A stretch of 64,000 nt of DNA from Pollenia angustigena (lineage: Eukaryota > Arthropoda > Insecta > Diptera > Polleniidae): assembly GCA_930367215.1 (NCBI GenBank), contig OV884058.1:105113802-105177801 (forward strand), given 5' to 3'. Within the stretch, counting starts at the first letter, position 1, and each line of letters begins with the position of its first letter. This document shows, one piece after another, positions 22,236 through 33,185 of this stretch. The position numbers and the translations under genes were made by a program. The notes under the pieces were generated by a model. The model did not search any database and was not told the origin of the DNA. It saw only the letters and a program-made list of their open reading frames with translations.

Positions 22236-22940
22236 TTAATCCAAATTTTTAATATTTTTAATTAGGCTTAAGTTCATGAAATTTAATTTTTATTAAATTA
22301 TTTTTATGAAGAAAGGAATTTTACAACATGAAAATCAATTAAAATTGTTATTGATAATCTTTCATTCTTGACGTGGCTCGGGCTCGAACCCTGGCCGGCA
22401 GGTTACCATGACATGTTTCGATCGCAACCACTCGATCTCCTCAGATGGATTTGCCGTCTTACACTCGCAGCCATCGACGACTGCTGACGTCACTAGTCAA
22501 ACATCAATCCTTAAACCAAATTGTATTTTAACATTTGGTAGATCGAAATTTGCTTTCCTGAATGATTATCCATTTTAATTGAATTCACATGTTTTTCCTT
22601 AAATGGATAATCATTCAGGAAAGCAAATTTCGATCTACCAAATGTTAAAATACAATTTGGTTTAAGGATTGATGTTCGACTAGTGACGTCAGCAGTCGTC
22701 GATGGCTGCGAGTGTAAGACGGCAAATCCATCTGAGGAGATCGAGTGGTTGCGATCGAAACATGTCATGGTAACCTGCCGGCCAGGGTTCGAGCCCGAGC
22801 CACGTCAAGAATGAAAGATTATCAATAACAATTTTAATTAATTTTCATGTTGTAAAATTCCTTTCTTCATAAAAATAATTTAATAAAAATTAAATTTTCA
22901 TGAACTTAAGCCTAATTAAAAATATTAAAAATTTGGATTA
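22236..22940. mobile_element. Large foldback built from two head-to-head tRNA-like SINE units
   Basis: Arms of about 340 bp (22236-22575 and 22600-22940) are near-perfect inverted copies around a 24-bp centre. Each arm contains, reading outward, a tRNA-like block: A-box-like TCGAGTGGTTGCG in a GATC/GATC D-stem, then B box GGGTTCGAGCCC about 45 nt further. A single-arm copy including the same centre sequence lies at 25306-25760. Confidence 0.85.
22735..22807 (+). repeat. tRNA-like head of SINE (right arm)
   Basis: GATCGAGTGGTTGCGATC forms a 4-bp D-arm with a 10-nt loop, and the GTTCGAGC block forms a T-arm. Acceptor halves do not pair and no clear anticodon arm exists, so this is a tRNA-derived pol III promoter rather than a tRNA gene. 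The mirror copy is on the minus strand at about 22372-22444. Confidence 0.6.
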
Positions 22941-23775
22941 AAAACCATAAATAGTTCAACAAAAAAACCACAATACTAATAATTGTTATTTCTTAAATAC
23001 AATCGTTACATTATGTTTTGATCAAAATCGAGAAACAAATTACCATTTTTTGACGTATTTTCACATAGTTGTCAATTTGTACTCATTTCGCATAAATATT
23101 TTTGCAATATTCAATTGACTTATCTCCTAAATCCTAATATTTAAGATATGTTTTTATTTTAAAACGTTTAAAATACTACAATATAAACACACTATTAGAA
23201 TAAGTCTAAAAATATAATATTTTAATAAATGTAAAATTAACCTTTTTTATTTTTTTTTATAAAAATTTCCATTTGGCGAATTTTTTTTTACAAATATCTA
23301 AAAACTAAAATTTGTCGATTTTCGATATACATACTATGCATTTGGCGATGAATGGGAAAAAAAATCTGACAGCCCTGCTAACTGTACAAAAACATAAATA
23401 GTAATCGCAGCAATAAAAAAATATCAACACTTAAAACTTAAATACATACATAGCTCATTCTTCTCCAAATGTTTCATATACATATATTCGCAAATGAAAA
23501 GCGTAACCCTTAATCAAAGATAAAATTAGTTTTGCGTAAGTTCTATAACTTTAGATTATTTTGATGCTTTGTCTGTGTAAAATTTAATTTTTATTCCGGC
23601 AACATTGCTTGAAAGCTTACGGTCTCCTTTTTAAGTTTTTGCATCTCATATTCATTAATTAAGAGATATTTGTAAAAATTTATCTTTTATACCCACCACC
23701 AAAAAGATTGGAGGGGGGTGGGATTATTGATTTTGTCATTCCGTTTGTAAAATATCGAAATAATGGTTGAAAACC
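22941..23775. other. AT-rich spacer
   Basis: No gene, RNA or terminal-repeat pair recognised. Confidence 0.5.
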
Positions 23776-23783
23776 CTTTAAAC

Positions 23784-24037
23784 CACAAAGCATACAGAGA
23801 TGAAAAAAGTGACGTTTGAAAAATGACCAAATCATTTGCGAGGGCAGCTTTCGAAGAAAGAGAAAGAAAATGTTTTTTGGTAGTGAAGTGGCAATGTGTA
23901 AAAACAGGCCGTCACTATCAACACGAATTGCGTAATCAAAACAACAAAACAAAAATTGCAAAATGGGCAGCTTTCGAAGAAAAAGACAGAAAAAAACACA
24001 ATATTTTCTGTCTCGTGACGCCTCTGTATGCTCTGTG
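23784..24037. mobile_element. hAT-type MITE, copy 2, with 8-bp target duplication
   Basis: Ends CACAAAGCATACAGAG and CTCTGTATGCTCTGTG, flanked by exact 8-bp CTTTAAAC (23776-23783 and 24038-24045). Alignable along its length with copy 1 at 10425-10670. Confidence 0.93.
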
Positions 24038-24111
24038 CTTTAAACTATATATGCCGATATCATTTTATAACGCCCTAGCTCGATTTTTTCGAAAGTGGTT
24101 TTTTAGTGATT

Positions 24112-24912
24112 CCGATATATGTACCAGAGAACTGCAAAATCACTATTTTTCTTGATTTATTCATACGCTCAAATTTACATTCACTCTTTGCTTGCAAAAC
24201 AAAGTTCAACGTTGGTAATTTTTACATCGTTTCGTACCAGAGAACGGCTTTGTGCAATTGCAAAAAAATAGCATTAAATGAACATACATACAATCAAAAT
24301 TGCGCAACCGCAAACATTCGTTGCTGGTTTGCAGTCATTCAAATAATGCACATCGTGCTTTGTTATTTATACAATCGTTAGCTTCGTTTTTTAATAAAGA
24401 TGTTTGTGTGTTCGGTGCGACAATGATTGTTTTGGTAAAGAAAAAAAAAATACAAACAAAAAAGCGAGAAATCAAGCAATTATTACTCATGAAGACATTC
24501 AGCAGTAACCATGGTGGAATAAACAGGTGGCAGCACTACGCCAGATGACGATTTTTTGCTCTTGCATTGTTTGTCTAGGTTTATGTCAAAGTTTTGTTTA
24601 TGTTTACAAAAAGTCACCGTTTTGTGCTGTGATTATTGTATTTTATTAAAGTTTTTGATAATTTTAAATTAAAATAAATAAGATATTGACCATAATTAAA
24701 TAGAAATTGGCTAAAAATGTATTTATTTCATCACGTTCAGCGGCACGCTTTGATTTTTGTTTAAAGCACTTTTTGACGTAAACGGTGATATAATTTCCAT
24801 TTTTGTTGTAATGTTGTATTTGTTGCCGTAACGATGCCACCTGCTTATTCCACCATGGCAGTAACTATGTAGTACAAGAAAAAAAAATTGGAATGAAACT
24901 AAACGCACATAT
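24112..24912 (+). repeat. Left arm of a rearranged inverted duplication
   Basis: Reads in reverse complement at 26728-26860 and 27430-27775. Shared blocks include ACTGCAAAATCACTATTTTT, GAACGGCTTTGTGCAATTGC and AAACTAAACGCACATAT. The left arm is split by the P-like MITE at 24510-24857; the right arm lacks it, which shows that the insertion came after the duplication. Confidence 0.8.
24510..24857. mobile_element. P-element-like MITE, 348 bp
   Basis: Ends CATGGTGGAATAAACAGG and, inverted, CATGGTGGAATAAGCAGG, flanked by exact 8-bp GCAGTAAC (24502-24509 and 24858-24865). The uninterrupted site is preserved near 27475. From memory the Drosophila P-element end is CATGATGAAATAACATAAGG, so CATGRTGRAATAA is shared, and P elements also make 8-bp duplications. 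No transposase remains. Confidence 0.8.
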
Positions 24913-25305
24913 CGATACCTTCCCGCAAGAATGTATTAAGCGACATTTCTAAAATTGTCTCATTAAGTTATTTATTTGTATATTTTATTGAAAGGAACAT
25001 ATTTGGAAAGCGATTTTCAGAATACAAAACTTGACATCATTGCAAAACCAAAATTTTAGTCAGATAAAAAGTTTTTGTCGCTTAGTACATTTTCGTGGTC
25101 AAGACATTGGCGCTTGATACAATGGTAAATGGCGCATAAAACACTGACATGGACACAAAAAATAAAGGTTTGAAATAAATTGTGGCGTTACATTCATTTT
25201 TTATTTTTTCTGTTAAACAATACAATAAATCAAAATCTATATAAAAAGTAACTTGGACTTCAAGAAAAATTCTTGACAAAAGTACGAAAAAACAGAAGTA
25301 AGGAA

Positions 25306-25760
25306 AAAACATGTGAAATCAATTAAAATGGATAATCATTCAGGAAAGCAAATTTCGATCTACCAAATGTTAGAATACAATTTGGTTTAAGGATTGATGT
25401 TTGACTATTGACGTCAGCAGTCGTCGATGGCTGCGAGTGTAAGACGGCAAATCCATCTGAGGAGATCGAGTGGTTGCGATCGAAACATGTCATGGTAACC
25501 TGCCGGCCGGGGTTCGAGCCCCAGCCACGTCAAGAATGAAAGATTATCAATAACAATTTTAATTAATTTTCATGTTGTAAAATTCCTTTCTTCATAAAAA
25601 TATTTTAATGAAAAATTAAGGGGGTAATTTTGTTGTTCACTTCACCTTGCGTTGAGAAAATTTTCATATAAAATTTTTTGAAATTTCTCAACGCAAGGTG
25701 AAGTGAACAACAAAATTACCCCCTAAATTTCATGAACTTAAGCCTAAAAATATGGATTAA
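25306..25760 (+). mobile_element. Single-arm copy of the tRNA-like SINE/foldback
   Basis: Matches the right arm and centre of 22236-22940, including GGATAATCATTCAGGAAAGC, the tRNA-like block at about 25460-25531 (B box GGGGTTCGAGCCCC) and the tail CATGAACTTAAGCCTAA. Interrupted near its 3' end by the 104-bp MITE at 25620-25723. Confidence 0.85.
25620..25723. mobile_element. Harbinger-like micro-MITE, 104 bp
   Basis: Nearly all inverted repeat: GGGGGTAATTTTGTTGTTCA and its complement at the ends, arms continuing through CTTCACCTTGCGTTGAG. It is flanked by TAA on both sides (25617-25619 and 25724-25726), consistent with the TWA duplication of PIF/Harbinger. The sister copy at 22885 shows the empty site. 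Confidence 0.85.
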
Positions 25761-25830
25761 CAAAACATTTATTTCAAAACAAAAATTCAAAAATTACACT
25801 TAGAAATCAAAACGGAAATTTTTTAGATTA

Positions 25831-26021
25831 TTAATCATCATTTTGATTGTCAGACAAATCATCTTCTTCGTCTGTCTCTTCCAATTCATCTTCTTTCTCA
25901 CCAAATGTATTTTTTATAATATCCTCGTATTCTTGTATGTATCGTTCAGGAATAAACTTTCTTTTGAGCAGACTCTCTAAATCCTTTCGTTTCGGGCCTG
26001 ATACTGGCAGTTTTGAAGAAT
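25831..26021 (-). pseudogene. C-terminal coding remnant with acidic tail
   Basis: A minus-strand frame without start reads SKLPVSGPKRKDLESLLKRK, then FIPERYIQEYEDIIKNTFGE, then an acidic run (EDELEETDEEDD) and a stop at 25831. Basic-then-acidic C-termini are common in transposases. It lies within the 24913-26421 element, whose transposase it may represent. Family not recognised. Confidence 0.5.
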
Positions 26022-26523
26022 AGAAAAAATTTTTATAACATAATCTATAGTGTTATAAGCGACAAAAATGGATCAAGTTTTAGTTGGATGAGTGTGCTAA
26101 GCGACAATTTCGGTTAAACTAAGCGACATCTAACAAAATTTTTGTGTGGACCTTTTATTGCTTACGACAATTACATTTTTAAAAATGTCGCTTAGCATAA
26201 TTTTTTTTTGGCGGATAATACAAATTTCAGGGAGCAACTTTATTCTAATGAGAAAACTTGACGGTTGATACAATTTTATTTTCTCTCTAGTTTCCTTTGC
26301 ATCCATTATAGGGCAGCAAAACCCAAGCCAAAATGTGGCGCTTAACTTCTAGTATAGTTCCACATCAAAAAGTCATTTTCGAAAAAAGTATCGCTTAATA
26401 CATTCTTGCGGGAAGGTATCGATATGTAGGTACAAACAATTTCCATAGAAACAGACTTTTTTTTCATCTTAAAAAGTACAGTTGTTCTGTATGTAGGTAC
26501 AATGTATTCTTGTTATTGTTGTT

Positions 26524-26603
26524 TTTATTGTTGTTAATTTTAACAAAGCGTCTCATCGAGTGGTTTATTGTTGTTAATGTTAACAAAGCGTCTCATCGAG
26601 TGG
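26524..26603 (+). repeat. 40-bp tandem duplication
   Basis: A block ending AACAAAGCGTCTCATCGAG occurs twice in direct tandem at 40-bp spacing with one mismatch. Confidence 0.9.
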
Positions 26604-26727
26604 ACAATGACTACTTGAATGCAAAAGTATAAGAATGTGTTCCTTTTGAATTTACACAGTTGTGTTATATTGCGTGCGCAACAAAAATGCAAATAAAGCA
26701 CTTTCAATAAAAAATCATGCAAAAATC

Positions 26728-26860
26728 AAATGTGTACGAAACGATGTAAAAATTACTAACATTGAACTTTGTTTTGCAAGCAAAGAGTGAATGTAAATTT
26801 GAGCGTATGAATAAATCAAGAAAAATAGTGATTTTGCAGTTCTCTGTTTCGTACACATTT
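26728..26860. mobile_element. Small TIR element, 133 bp
   Basis: Ends AAATGTGTACGAAAC and GTTTCGTACACATTT are perfect 15-bp inverted repeats. The interior equals, inverted, 24120-24240. Confidence 0.7.
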
Positions 26861-27775
26861 AATTCTGCATGTATCACACTATTTGACACTTTTTTTGATA
26901 CCAATTTAAAGTATAATCTCTATATTTTATAATAATATAATTTTTTAGACGACAGCTTAAATATAAATTTGTTGTGCACTTCGAATCATTAAGATTCATA
27001 GATTGGGCGCGAACAGAAAATTCATTGCATGTTGCACCCGTCATGGCTTAAAGAGCAAATTTCTTATTATTGGATTATATTTCTCTACGATGTTCGATTT
27101 GATAATCATCGTCTGATATCTCATCTTTCACAATAAAAAAGAATAATACAATAAAAATTTAAAAATTAACAGAGTTTTGTGTTTTTGTGGTATGATCTTA
27201 TAAAAGTGGGCCGATTTGGTTGCACCCGTCATGCACTTTAAAGCTCTCTCGTAGCTATTTGATCGTTTCATATAAATTCTTGTAAATACATAACAATAGT
27301 ATATACAAAAATGTTACCCCTTCAAGAAATAACTTAATTGCAAATGTGTTTCTTTCTATTAGTACAAGACGTTTAAAGCGTCTTAATGCTGCACCCGTCA
27401 GAATAGAATCGCCCATATGTGCGTTTAGTTTCATTTCAATTTTTTTTTTTTTTTCTTGTACTACATAGTTACTGCTGAATGTCTTCATGAGTAATAATTG
27501 CTTGATTTCTGGCTTTTTTGTTTGTATTTTTTTTTTTTTTTCTTTACCAAAACAATCATTGGCGCACCGAACACACAAACATCTCTATTAAAAAACGAAG
27601 CTAACGATTGTATAAATAACAAAGCACGATGTGCATTATTTGAATGACTGCAAACCAGCAGCGAATGTTTGCGGTTGCGCATGTTTGATTGTATGACGCA
27701 AGCGAGTGTATTTGTTGCTGTTCATTTAATGCGATCTTTTTGCAATTGCACAAAGCCGTTCTCTGATATGTACAC
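26861..27775 (-). repeat. Right arm of the inverted duplication plus unique segment
   Basis: 27430-27775 is the reverse complement of about 24235-24505 joined to 24860-24908. Between 27030 and 27410 the motif TGCACCCGTCA occurs three times. Frames here are shadows of a non-coding repeat. Confidence 0.65.
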
Positions 27776-28859
27776 ACAAATACATCTCGTCACAAAAATT
27801 TGATGCAATAGTATCAAAAAACCCGGTTTTACAAGCAATTGTGCAATTATGTAAGCTAGGGCCTTTCTACATTAAATCAACGATATGTACATTCTGGACC
27901 CTTGTAAAATTCTAGGAGCATTGTTGCTAACAGGTTCCTTTAGTATTCGAAATGAGCTAAATCGGTCCGTTATTTCACGTAGAACCCATACAAAAGTCTA
28001 ACAGGTTCGTTTAGTATTCGAAATGAGCCAAATCGGTCCGTTATTTCACGTAGAACCCATACAAAAGAAATTTTGTAATTTGTTTTTGCACTTGCGTTCT
28101 AAAAACAGGCAATAAGTGTTATTTTTTTTAATTTCTTATAATATTAGTTTTCGCTTATGTGCACCCCAGTAACAATTTAACGCTTATATGCATCTCAATT
28201 TGTGAAATAATAGTTTGATATTGTAAATAGCTGAGATTAATTTGTTTAAAAGCATTATCTTATATCTATATTTCTCGCATTTATGCATCACAATATAATG
28301 CAATTTTATTAAATTGGTTTAAAAAATTTTTCATATAATCATCATTAATCGAACTTTATTTTTTAAAATTAATTTCGTGTGTTTTCATGCACTTTCAATG
28401 CGGGTTAAATAGTTGTTATGTATTTTCAATGGTGATGAAATTGATCGACTTTCTTTAAACACCTTATATGCATATAAGCGAGTTTTTATAGATGCATTTA
28501 TAGATTTATAGATGCATTTAAAGCACCAAAAAACGTGCAAATTATGAGAGCATATAAGCGATAAATACTGTTCGTCGTTTTATATTTGACCTAATTGTAG
28601 TGGATATTAAAGATTCGGCACGGCGACTTGTACGTGGAAATAGCCGATCAACTTTACTTACTGCCTGGGTGTACATGAAAAAAGCAGTGCCGCTCTAGTA
28701 AGCCACCCATACTAAGCTAAAGTCGATTTAAAATATTTAAACCTCCTACACAACCCCCGACTGTGGTTACCGATACAAATTTACCTTTTTTCTTCTTACC
28801 ACCCATTAAATAGCGAGTGGTATTAGAATTAATTTCAAAAATTATTTATTTAAAAAATT
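27776..28859. other. Spacer with 71-bp tandem duplication
   Basis: AACAGGTTCSTTTAGTATTC starts at 27929 and again at 28000, giving a 71-bp direct duplication to 28070. The rest is AT-rich with no recognised gene. Confidence 0.6.
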
Positions 28860-29263
28860 AAGGTTGACAACCGTACCGTTCCCGTTACACCGGTTGATAC
28901 CGATACCGTTTTGGATGCGAACAAACATATTTTCCGTTAGCACAACTGTTAAAAAATTTTGGAATGTCTCTCCTCTTCAAAATTTGTATTTATTAAAAAA
29001 ATATAATACAATTTTTACAATGTTTTATAAAAAAAATGTTTTTGATAATATTGCCACGATGTAGAAAATGTGTTAAGACCCCTTCCACGTTTTTTAAAAA
29101 CATTCTTGCTTTGTTTGGTTAATTAAATTGTGAGACCGATTAACCTTTACCATTATAAAAGTTGATGTACCGGTAAGCCAATACTGAAATAATTTAAATA
29201 ATAATACTGATATAACAAATAGTTTCATACCGATACAGCAATTCGCTGCGATTGCCAACCTTG
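28860..29263. mobile_element. hAT-like element with ACCG subterminal repeats, short copy
   Basis: Left end AAGGTTGACAACCG and right end GATTGCCAACCTTG, with ATACCG/TACCG repeats near both termini. Same family as 30283-31434. The 8-bp duplication is not clean here. Confidence 0.6.
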
Positions 29264-30274
29264 ATTAAAATACAAAATCAAAACTTGCGACAAAATCAAC
29301 ACGATAATAATTCGTGTCAAAAATTCAAATAATTTCTTAAAGATTCTAAACGTTTTATCACGTTTTACCAAATGCCATCACAAAAATGTGAAATTCATAA
29401 TTTTAGTTTTTTTTTGTTTATGTTTGCCAAAAGTTTAACAAAAAAATAAATAAATAATATAAATCATCATTTAAATAATAAAAAATTAAAAGTGAATAAT
29501 ATATAATAAAAATTAACTAAAATCGCTAGTCGCGTGTTGGCGTCAAACAAATTGCTTTAAAACTATAATAAAAAAAAGAATTAGAGAAAAACATGTCTCT
29601 GCTAAGGCATATACAAAATTTTAAAAATAATTTTATTTTTTCAAATATTTATTTACTAATTATAAACGTAAGAAAAAAACCACAAATGACGACTGTGGTA
29701 ATTAAGATTTCTTTTGAATAACGATTTCATTTAAATTTTTTGCTTATTTATTTTATAAATTTTTAAAGTTTACAGTGCGAATTACCACCTCCACTTCACT
29801 AACCAAACGAATATAGAATTAACATACATTTTAAAACAATACTTTTTTAACAGCTAAGTTTTAAAATAACAGTCAATAGCTTTTTAACCCGTAATTGGCA
29901 TATAGAATCGTCAAAAACAAACTAAAAAAAAATAGTGTTAATGAACTGAAATTGAACTTGACATTGACTCGCTTGAGCGAGTACTGTTGTGTTTTACACA
30001 AATCTAATTTAATTTATAGTTTTATAAAACTCAGTAACAATAACAAAAAATAAAAAAATTAAACATTTTCAAAAATAAAGTTTAAATGTATTATCGTTCA
30101 TCCATTCATTTACTTTTTTATATCAACAACTGAGTCTAATGGCTTATTTCCTGCATACTAATCCATCTATAAATGGTGACGACTAAATACGAAATTAGTT
30201 TGACGAAAAAAATCACACTGACATAAACGGGATCATCCTAAGTTGCACACTCTAGGTAATTTAACTAAGGTTTA
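29264..30274. other. AT-rich spacer
   Basis: No gene, RNA or element boundary recognised. Confidence 0.5.
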
Positions 30275-30282
30275 AATAAAAT

Positions 30283-31434
30283 CAAGGTTGGCAACCGATA
30301 CCATTATTTAAGCCGATACCGCTTAAATACCGTTTAAAGTTGAATACCGATATTGATACCGAAATATTAAACAAAGGGCGGTCCAATCAAAACGCACGAT
30401 GTTTATTATAAATAAAACCCAACATTTTCAGAATATCTTAATATTTATTATTATGGTAGAAGGATCTATGACAATTATGTGTGAAACAAAATATCGGCCA
30501 ACTGCTCGCCACGGCTATATTTTAAATGACTCTGAGATATAATTGATGCTCATTGCCGTACATGTGCCGAATTATCTCATCCTTTAGCTCTTGAATTGTT
30601 CTTAGCTTATTGACGTACACTTTTTCTTTTTAATATCCCCAAAGAAAGAAATCCAACGGTGTCAAATAACATGACCATGGCGGCCAATCAAAATCGCCAC
30701 GACTTGAGATAACAAGGGCTTTGTATTTCTCGCGCAAAAGAGACATTATTTCGTTGGCGGTGTAGCAAGTGGACCTTCCTGTTGGAACCACATATCGTCC
30801 AGGCCCATATTCTGAATTTCTGGCCCCAAGAAGGCCGTTATCATCTCGCTATAGTAAACATCATTCACGGTAACTGCTTGGTCGAACTTATTTTCGAAGA
30901 AATACGCCCCGATGACGCCGGCAGCCCATGAACCGCACCAAACACATGTTTCACCTTTCCTTAAGACCTGGTTTGCTGAAATTTGTGCACAATTCAATGC
31001 ATTTTGATTTGAACGCCCATTTTCGTAAAAGGCTTCAACAACCTTAACGCGTTGCTCAATTTTGTACCTATTAATGGTTGAATTTATCAAACACTGAAAC
31101 CAAGAAATGTCAAATTAAACTTGACGTTATGGTGTGACTCACAATTAACATCGTGCTTTATACCTACACCAATCGTTTAGGTGGCCAACACACATATTTT
31201 CCATTAGCACAAGAGTTGAATATACATAAATAAAAATTTTGCAAAGATAAAACAATTTTCAGAATATTTTAGAGAAAAATCAACATTCTTGCTTGGTTTA
31301 AAACATTCTTGTTTAGTTTGGTAAATAAATAAAACCGGCATACCGATATAACTAAAATACCGATACCGATACCGATACCGAAATGGCAAATAGTTCAATA
31401 CCAATATCGAAATTTGTTTCGGAAGTTAACCTTG
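30283..31434. mobile_element. hAT-like element with ATACCG repeats, interrupted by a mariner derivative
   Basis: Ends CAAGGTTGGCAACCG and (inverted) CAAGGTTAACTTCCG, with an exact 8-bp duplication AATAAAAT (30275-30282 and 31435-31442). ATACCG runs are present at both ends in the same orientation (30340-30370 and 31330-31385). The mariner derivative occupies about 30394-31156. Confidence 0.85.
30394..31156 (-). mobile_element. mariner-family deletion derivative
   Basis: Inverted ends GCACGATGTT / AACATCGTGC. Inside, a minus-strand frame (31090-30746) begins IEQRVKVVEAFYENGRSNQN, the mariner N-terminal helix-turn-helix region. It then jumps to ETCVWCGSWAAGVIGAYFF and DDMWFQQEGP, the catalytic part. 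The join deletes roughly a third of the protein while keeping the frame. Motif QQDG has become QQEG. Degenerate C-terminal sequence continues to about 30560 with stops. Confidence 0.8.
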
Positions 31435-31442
31435 AATAAAAT

Positions 31443-31885
31443 AATTTTTTTGAAATTTCATTATTGCTACAGAATATGTGGTATTATCGTCCCGATTAGA
31501 CCAATGACTTAATATAGCCCTATAAATAGTAGTCCAGATGCGTTGAATCACACAAACGAGTGATTTAGTGAACAGGATCACACGACAATTTTGCTTATTG
31601 AAGTAGACATTTAACCGGAGAGTAAATGTTTACAATTCGAAATCGTTCTCTAGCGTTAAACAAATAATGATGACTAGCCAAACCTTACTGAACAGAAATG
31701 TCAACACAGTTTGATTTCTTACCCTACGTTTCCAGTAATTACTTGCAAGTAGTGTATACGTAATATCAACGAAAAATCGAGGACACAGCCGATTGGCTGA
31801 AAGTACAAAAATTTTGTGAATGTTAGTGAAAAAGTGTGAGTGTATTGAATTTTTCGAACTTGCACTTGCATGAGGAAACGGGGGT
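31443..31885. other. Spacer
   Basis: No recognised feature. Confidence 0.45.
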
Positions 31886-33185
31886 TTAAGGCTCAGTTAG
31901 GCGAACGTTGCTGTACCCGTAGTGTACCGCACCGTACTGTAAACACGTTGATGCACTTATAAAACGTTTAATAACGTGTCATATATTTCTTCCCTACATA
32001 AACAAAAAGCAATGGTATACATTAAACAATACACACAGTAATGGGGATCAAAAAAGTACCAAGTGATTTAAATGGTATTTAAACAGTATTTTGTGAATGT
32101 AAAAAACGTTAATAATTTACGGCCTAATTTATAAAAAATAAAACCGGTTAATAAAGGCTTTATGAAACGGATTTTCATACGAAATCCATTTAATAAACCC
32201 TTTATTACATGTTTTATTTTTTATAAATAAGGCAGTTAATATTTATATTATACATTTACAATTAACAAATTTGTATTTTAGCATATATATTTAAAGCATA
32301 CATATATTGTAAATGTGCGTACACCAAACAAGGTTTTGATACAATTTAAAGCATTTTATATGTTTCACATTTTCAGCCTATGTGTATATGCATTTGTTTA
32401 CTTTTCACATCTTAACATATGTATATTTCTATATATGGATATATGTTGTATTGTAAAGGCCCAACCAAAATGTGCTTAAGTTGGCTTAAGCAAATGTGCG
32501 AATACATGTAAATCATATGAAGCAAACCATATTGAACTTAAGGAAACTTTTTGTTAAATACCCGCATTCAATGTAACATACATACAATGTTTTACAATTG
32601 TCACGTAACAACGGTAGGAATTCTATTTTATACAGAATGGTACGTTGCAACTACGGTAAATGACATTTCGGTAAGCTTTTGTATTGGTTTTAAAATATAA
32701 CAAAAAGCGAACTGCTGATCAGGGTTGCCGAACATGGTCTTTTCCGACTAAATTTGGTCGGATATTTTTGGTTTGGTCGGATGGTAGACCAAACCTAATT
32801 TTGGTCGGTTTTAGAAAATTGGACGGATAACAGACAATTACAAATCTCATAGCTTTTTTACCAAACACAAACATTTTTTTTTTTGATTGTTGATGAAACT
32901 ATGGATATGGCATTGATATTACGTTAGGAGCAAGTTACTTTAACGGTGTTAGTTTTATAAAGGATAGCTTTGTCATCTTATTCGAGCTTTCTAAGTCAGA
33001 TGCCGTTTAAATTTTTCTTCCTAAAAAACTTTTTATCAACAAACAATATTCCTATATAAAATTTGATCGGATTGGCAGCAAATGGATATTAAATGAATTT
33101 GTATATGGGCATTTCCCCAGAATGGTCTACCAGGATGAAAAAATTAAATGTTGATTACACTATGGAACATTTTTGGGATTATTGT

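Larger units (their letters stand above)
24913..26421. mobile_element. Unassigned TIR element with AAGCGACA motifs
   Basis: Ends CGATACCTTCCCGCAAGAAT and its inverted copy, pairing over about 33 bp through AATGTATTAAGCGA. Flanks on both sides are ATAT, so the duplication is ATAT or TA. The internal motif AAGCGACA/TGTCGCTT recurs about seven times. It contains a coding remnant at 25831-26021 and is split by the SINE-like copy at 25306-25760. Superfamily unclear; a TA duplication would favour pogo/Tc1. Confidence 0.75.

Noticed and set aside
22372..22444. Functional tRNA gene (and its mirror and copy)
   Set aside because: No acceptor pairing and no anticodon arm; present as repeats in a foldback.
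24106..24548. Overlapping frames of 82-110 codons, with mirror frames at 27255-27682
   Set aside because: Same DNA in both orientations of an inverted repeat and in a MITE; no protein signature.
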